Source: Caryophanales bacterium UBA6768
GTDB lineage: Bacteria > Bacillota > Bacilli > Bacillales_D > Amphibacillaceae
DNA: 8,433 bases
NCBI GenBank assembly: GCA_002453315.1
Contig: DKGO01000025.1
Coordinates: forward strand, 1-8,433
Direction of reading: 5' to 3'
Shown in pieces: positions 8,303 to 8,433 of this stretch. Every line of letters starts with the position of its first letter. Positions within the stretch are counted from its first letter, which is position 1. The translations under genes were made by a program, and so were the position numbers. The notes beneath the pieces are model-generated. The model had not been told where the DNA came from and made no database searches. It saw only the letters and a list, made by a program, of their open reading frames with translations.

Positions 8303-8433
8303 AACAGTTGATAGAATACTATTTTAAATGAACAAAATTAAGTAGTCTCCAAAGAAACATAATAACATTTATGCAACGCTAGTAAAAATATATTTGTACT
8401 TAGCTCACAACTAAGTAGGGATTACTGAATAAT
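8303..8433. other. AT-rich non-coding end of the window with one inverted repeat
   Basis: No gene is recognisable here. The only structure is TACTTAG (8397-8403) and CTAAGTA (8411-8417), a perfect 7-bp inverted repeat with a seven-base loop. It lacks a clean U tract on either strand, so it is at best a weak terminator of a gene beyond the window. Confidence 0.4.

Noticed and set aside
8115..8327. Possible small protein with repeats on the plus strand
   Set aside because: Same reason: a by-product of a repeat whose period is a multiple of three, with no start signal.

Overview
This window carries one complete glycolytic locus of a low-GC Gram-positive bacterium, most likely a member of the Bacillaceae. 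The evidence is the gene order cggR-gap-pgk-tpiA-pgm-eno, the CggR repressor itself, strong AGGAGG-type ribosome binding sites, sigma-A type promoters and an AT-rich base composition. Species cannot be read from the sequence alone. Every gene lies on the minus strand, so transcription runs from high to low coordinates.

Layout in transcription order: (1) 8433-7910 holds no convincing gene; it contains a tandem array of 51-bp units (8087-8302) and a candidate promoter (7972-8000). (2) 7909-7658 is a small glutaredoxin-fold protein with a CSLC active site. (3) 7640-7547 is the cggR promoter with a putative CggR operator just downstream of it. (4) 7503-6487 is cggR, then 6459-5452 gap, separated by 27 bases. 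(5) 5451-5228 is a 224-base junction with two stem-loops, an intrinsic terminator and a second promoter. (6) 5227-325 is the block pgk, tpiA, pgm and eno; tpiA and pgm overlap by four bases. (7) 305-270 is a strong terminator after eno. (8) 260-1 is a second tandem array, of 52-bp units, that runs off the window edge.

Together gap, pgk, tpiA, pgm and eno give the lower glycolytic route from triose phosphates to phosphoenolpyruvate. By analogy with Bacillus subtilis, CggR represses the upstream promoter and is released by fructose-1,6-bisphosphate. The terminator/promoter pair between gap and pgk suggests that cggR-gap responds to sugar while pgk-eno also has a basal supply. The gap product keeps the residues expected of the NAD-dependent glycolytic enzyme, although several motifs differ from the classical B. 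subtilis GapA.

The enzymes are ordinary and intact. The least explained parts are the two tandem arrays that bracket the locus (52 bp on the eno side, 51 bp on the glutaredoxin side) and the structured leader/junction RNAs, especially the gap-pgk region, where a hairpin arm is complementary to the pgk ribosome binding site.
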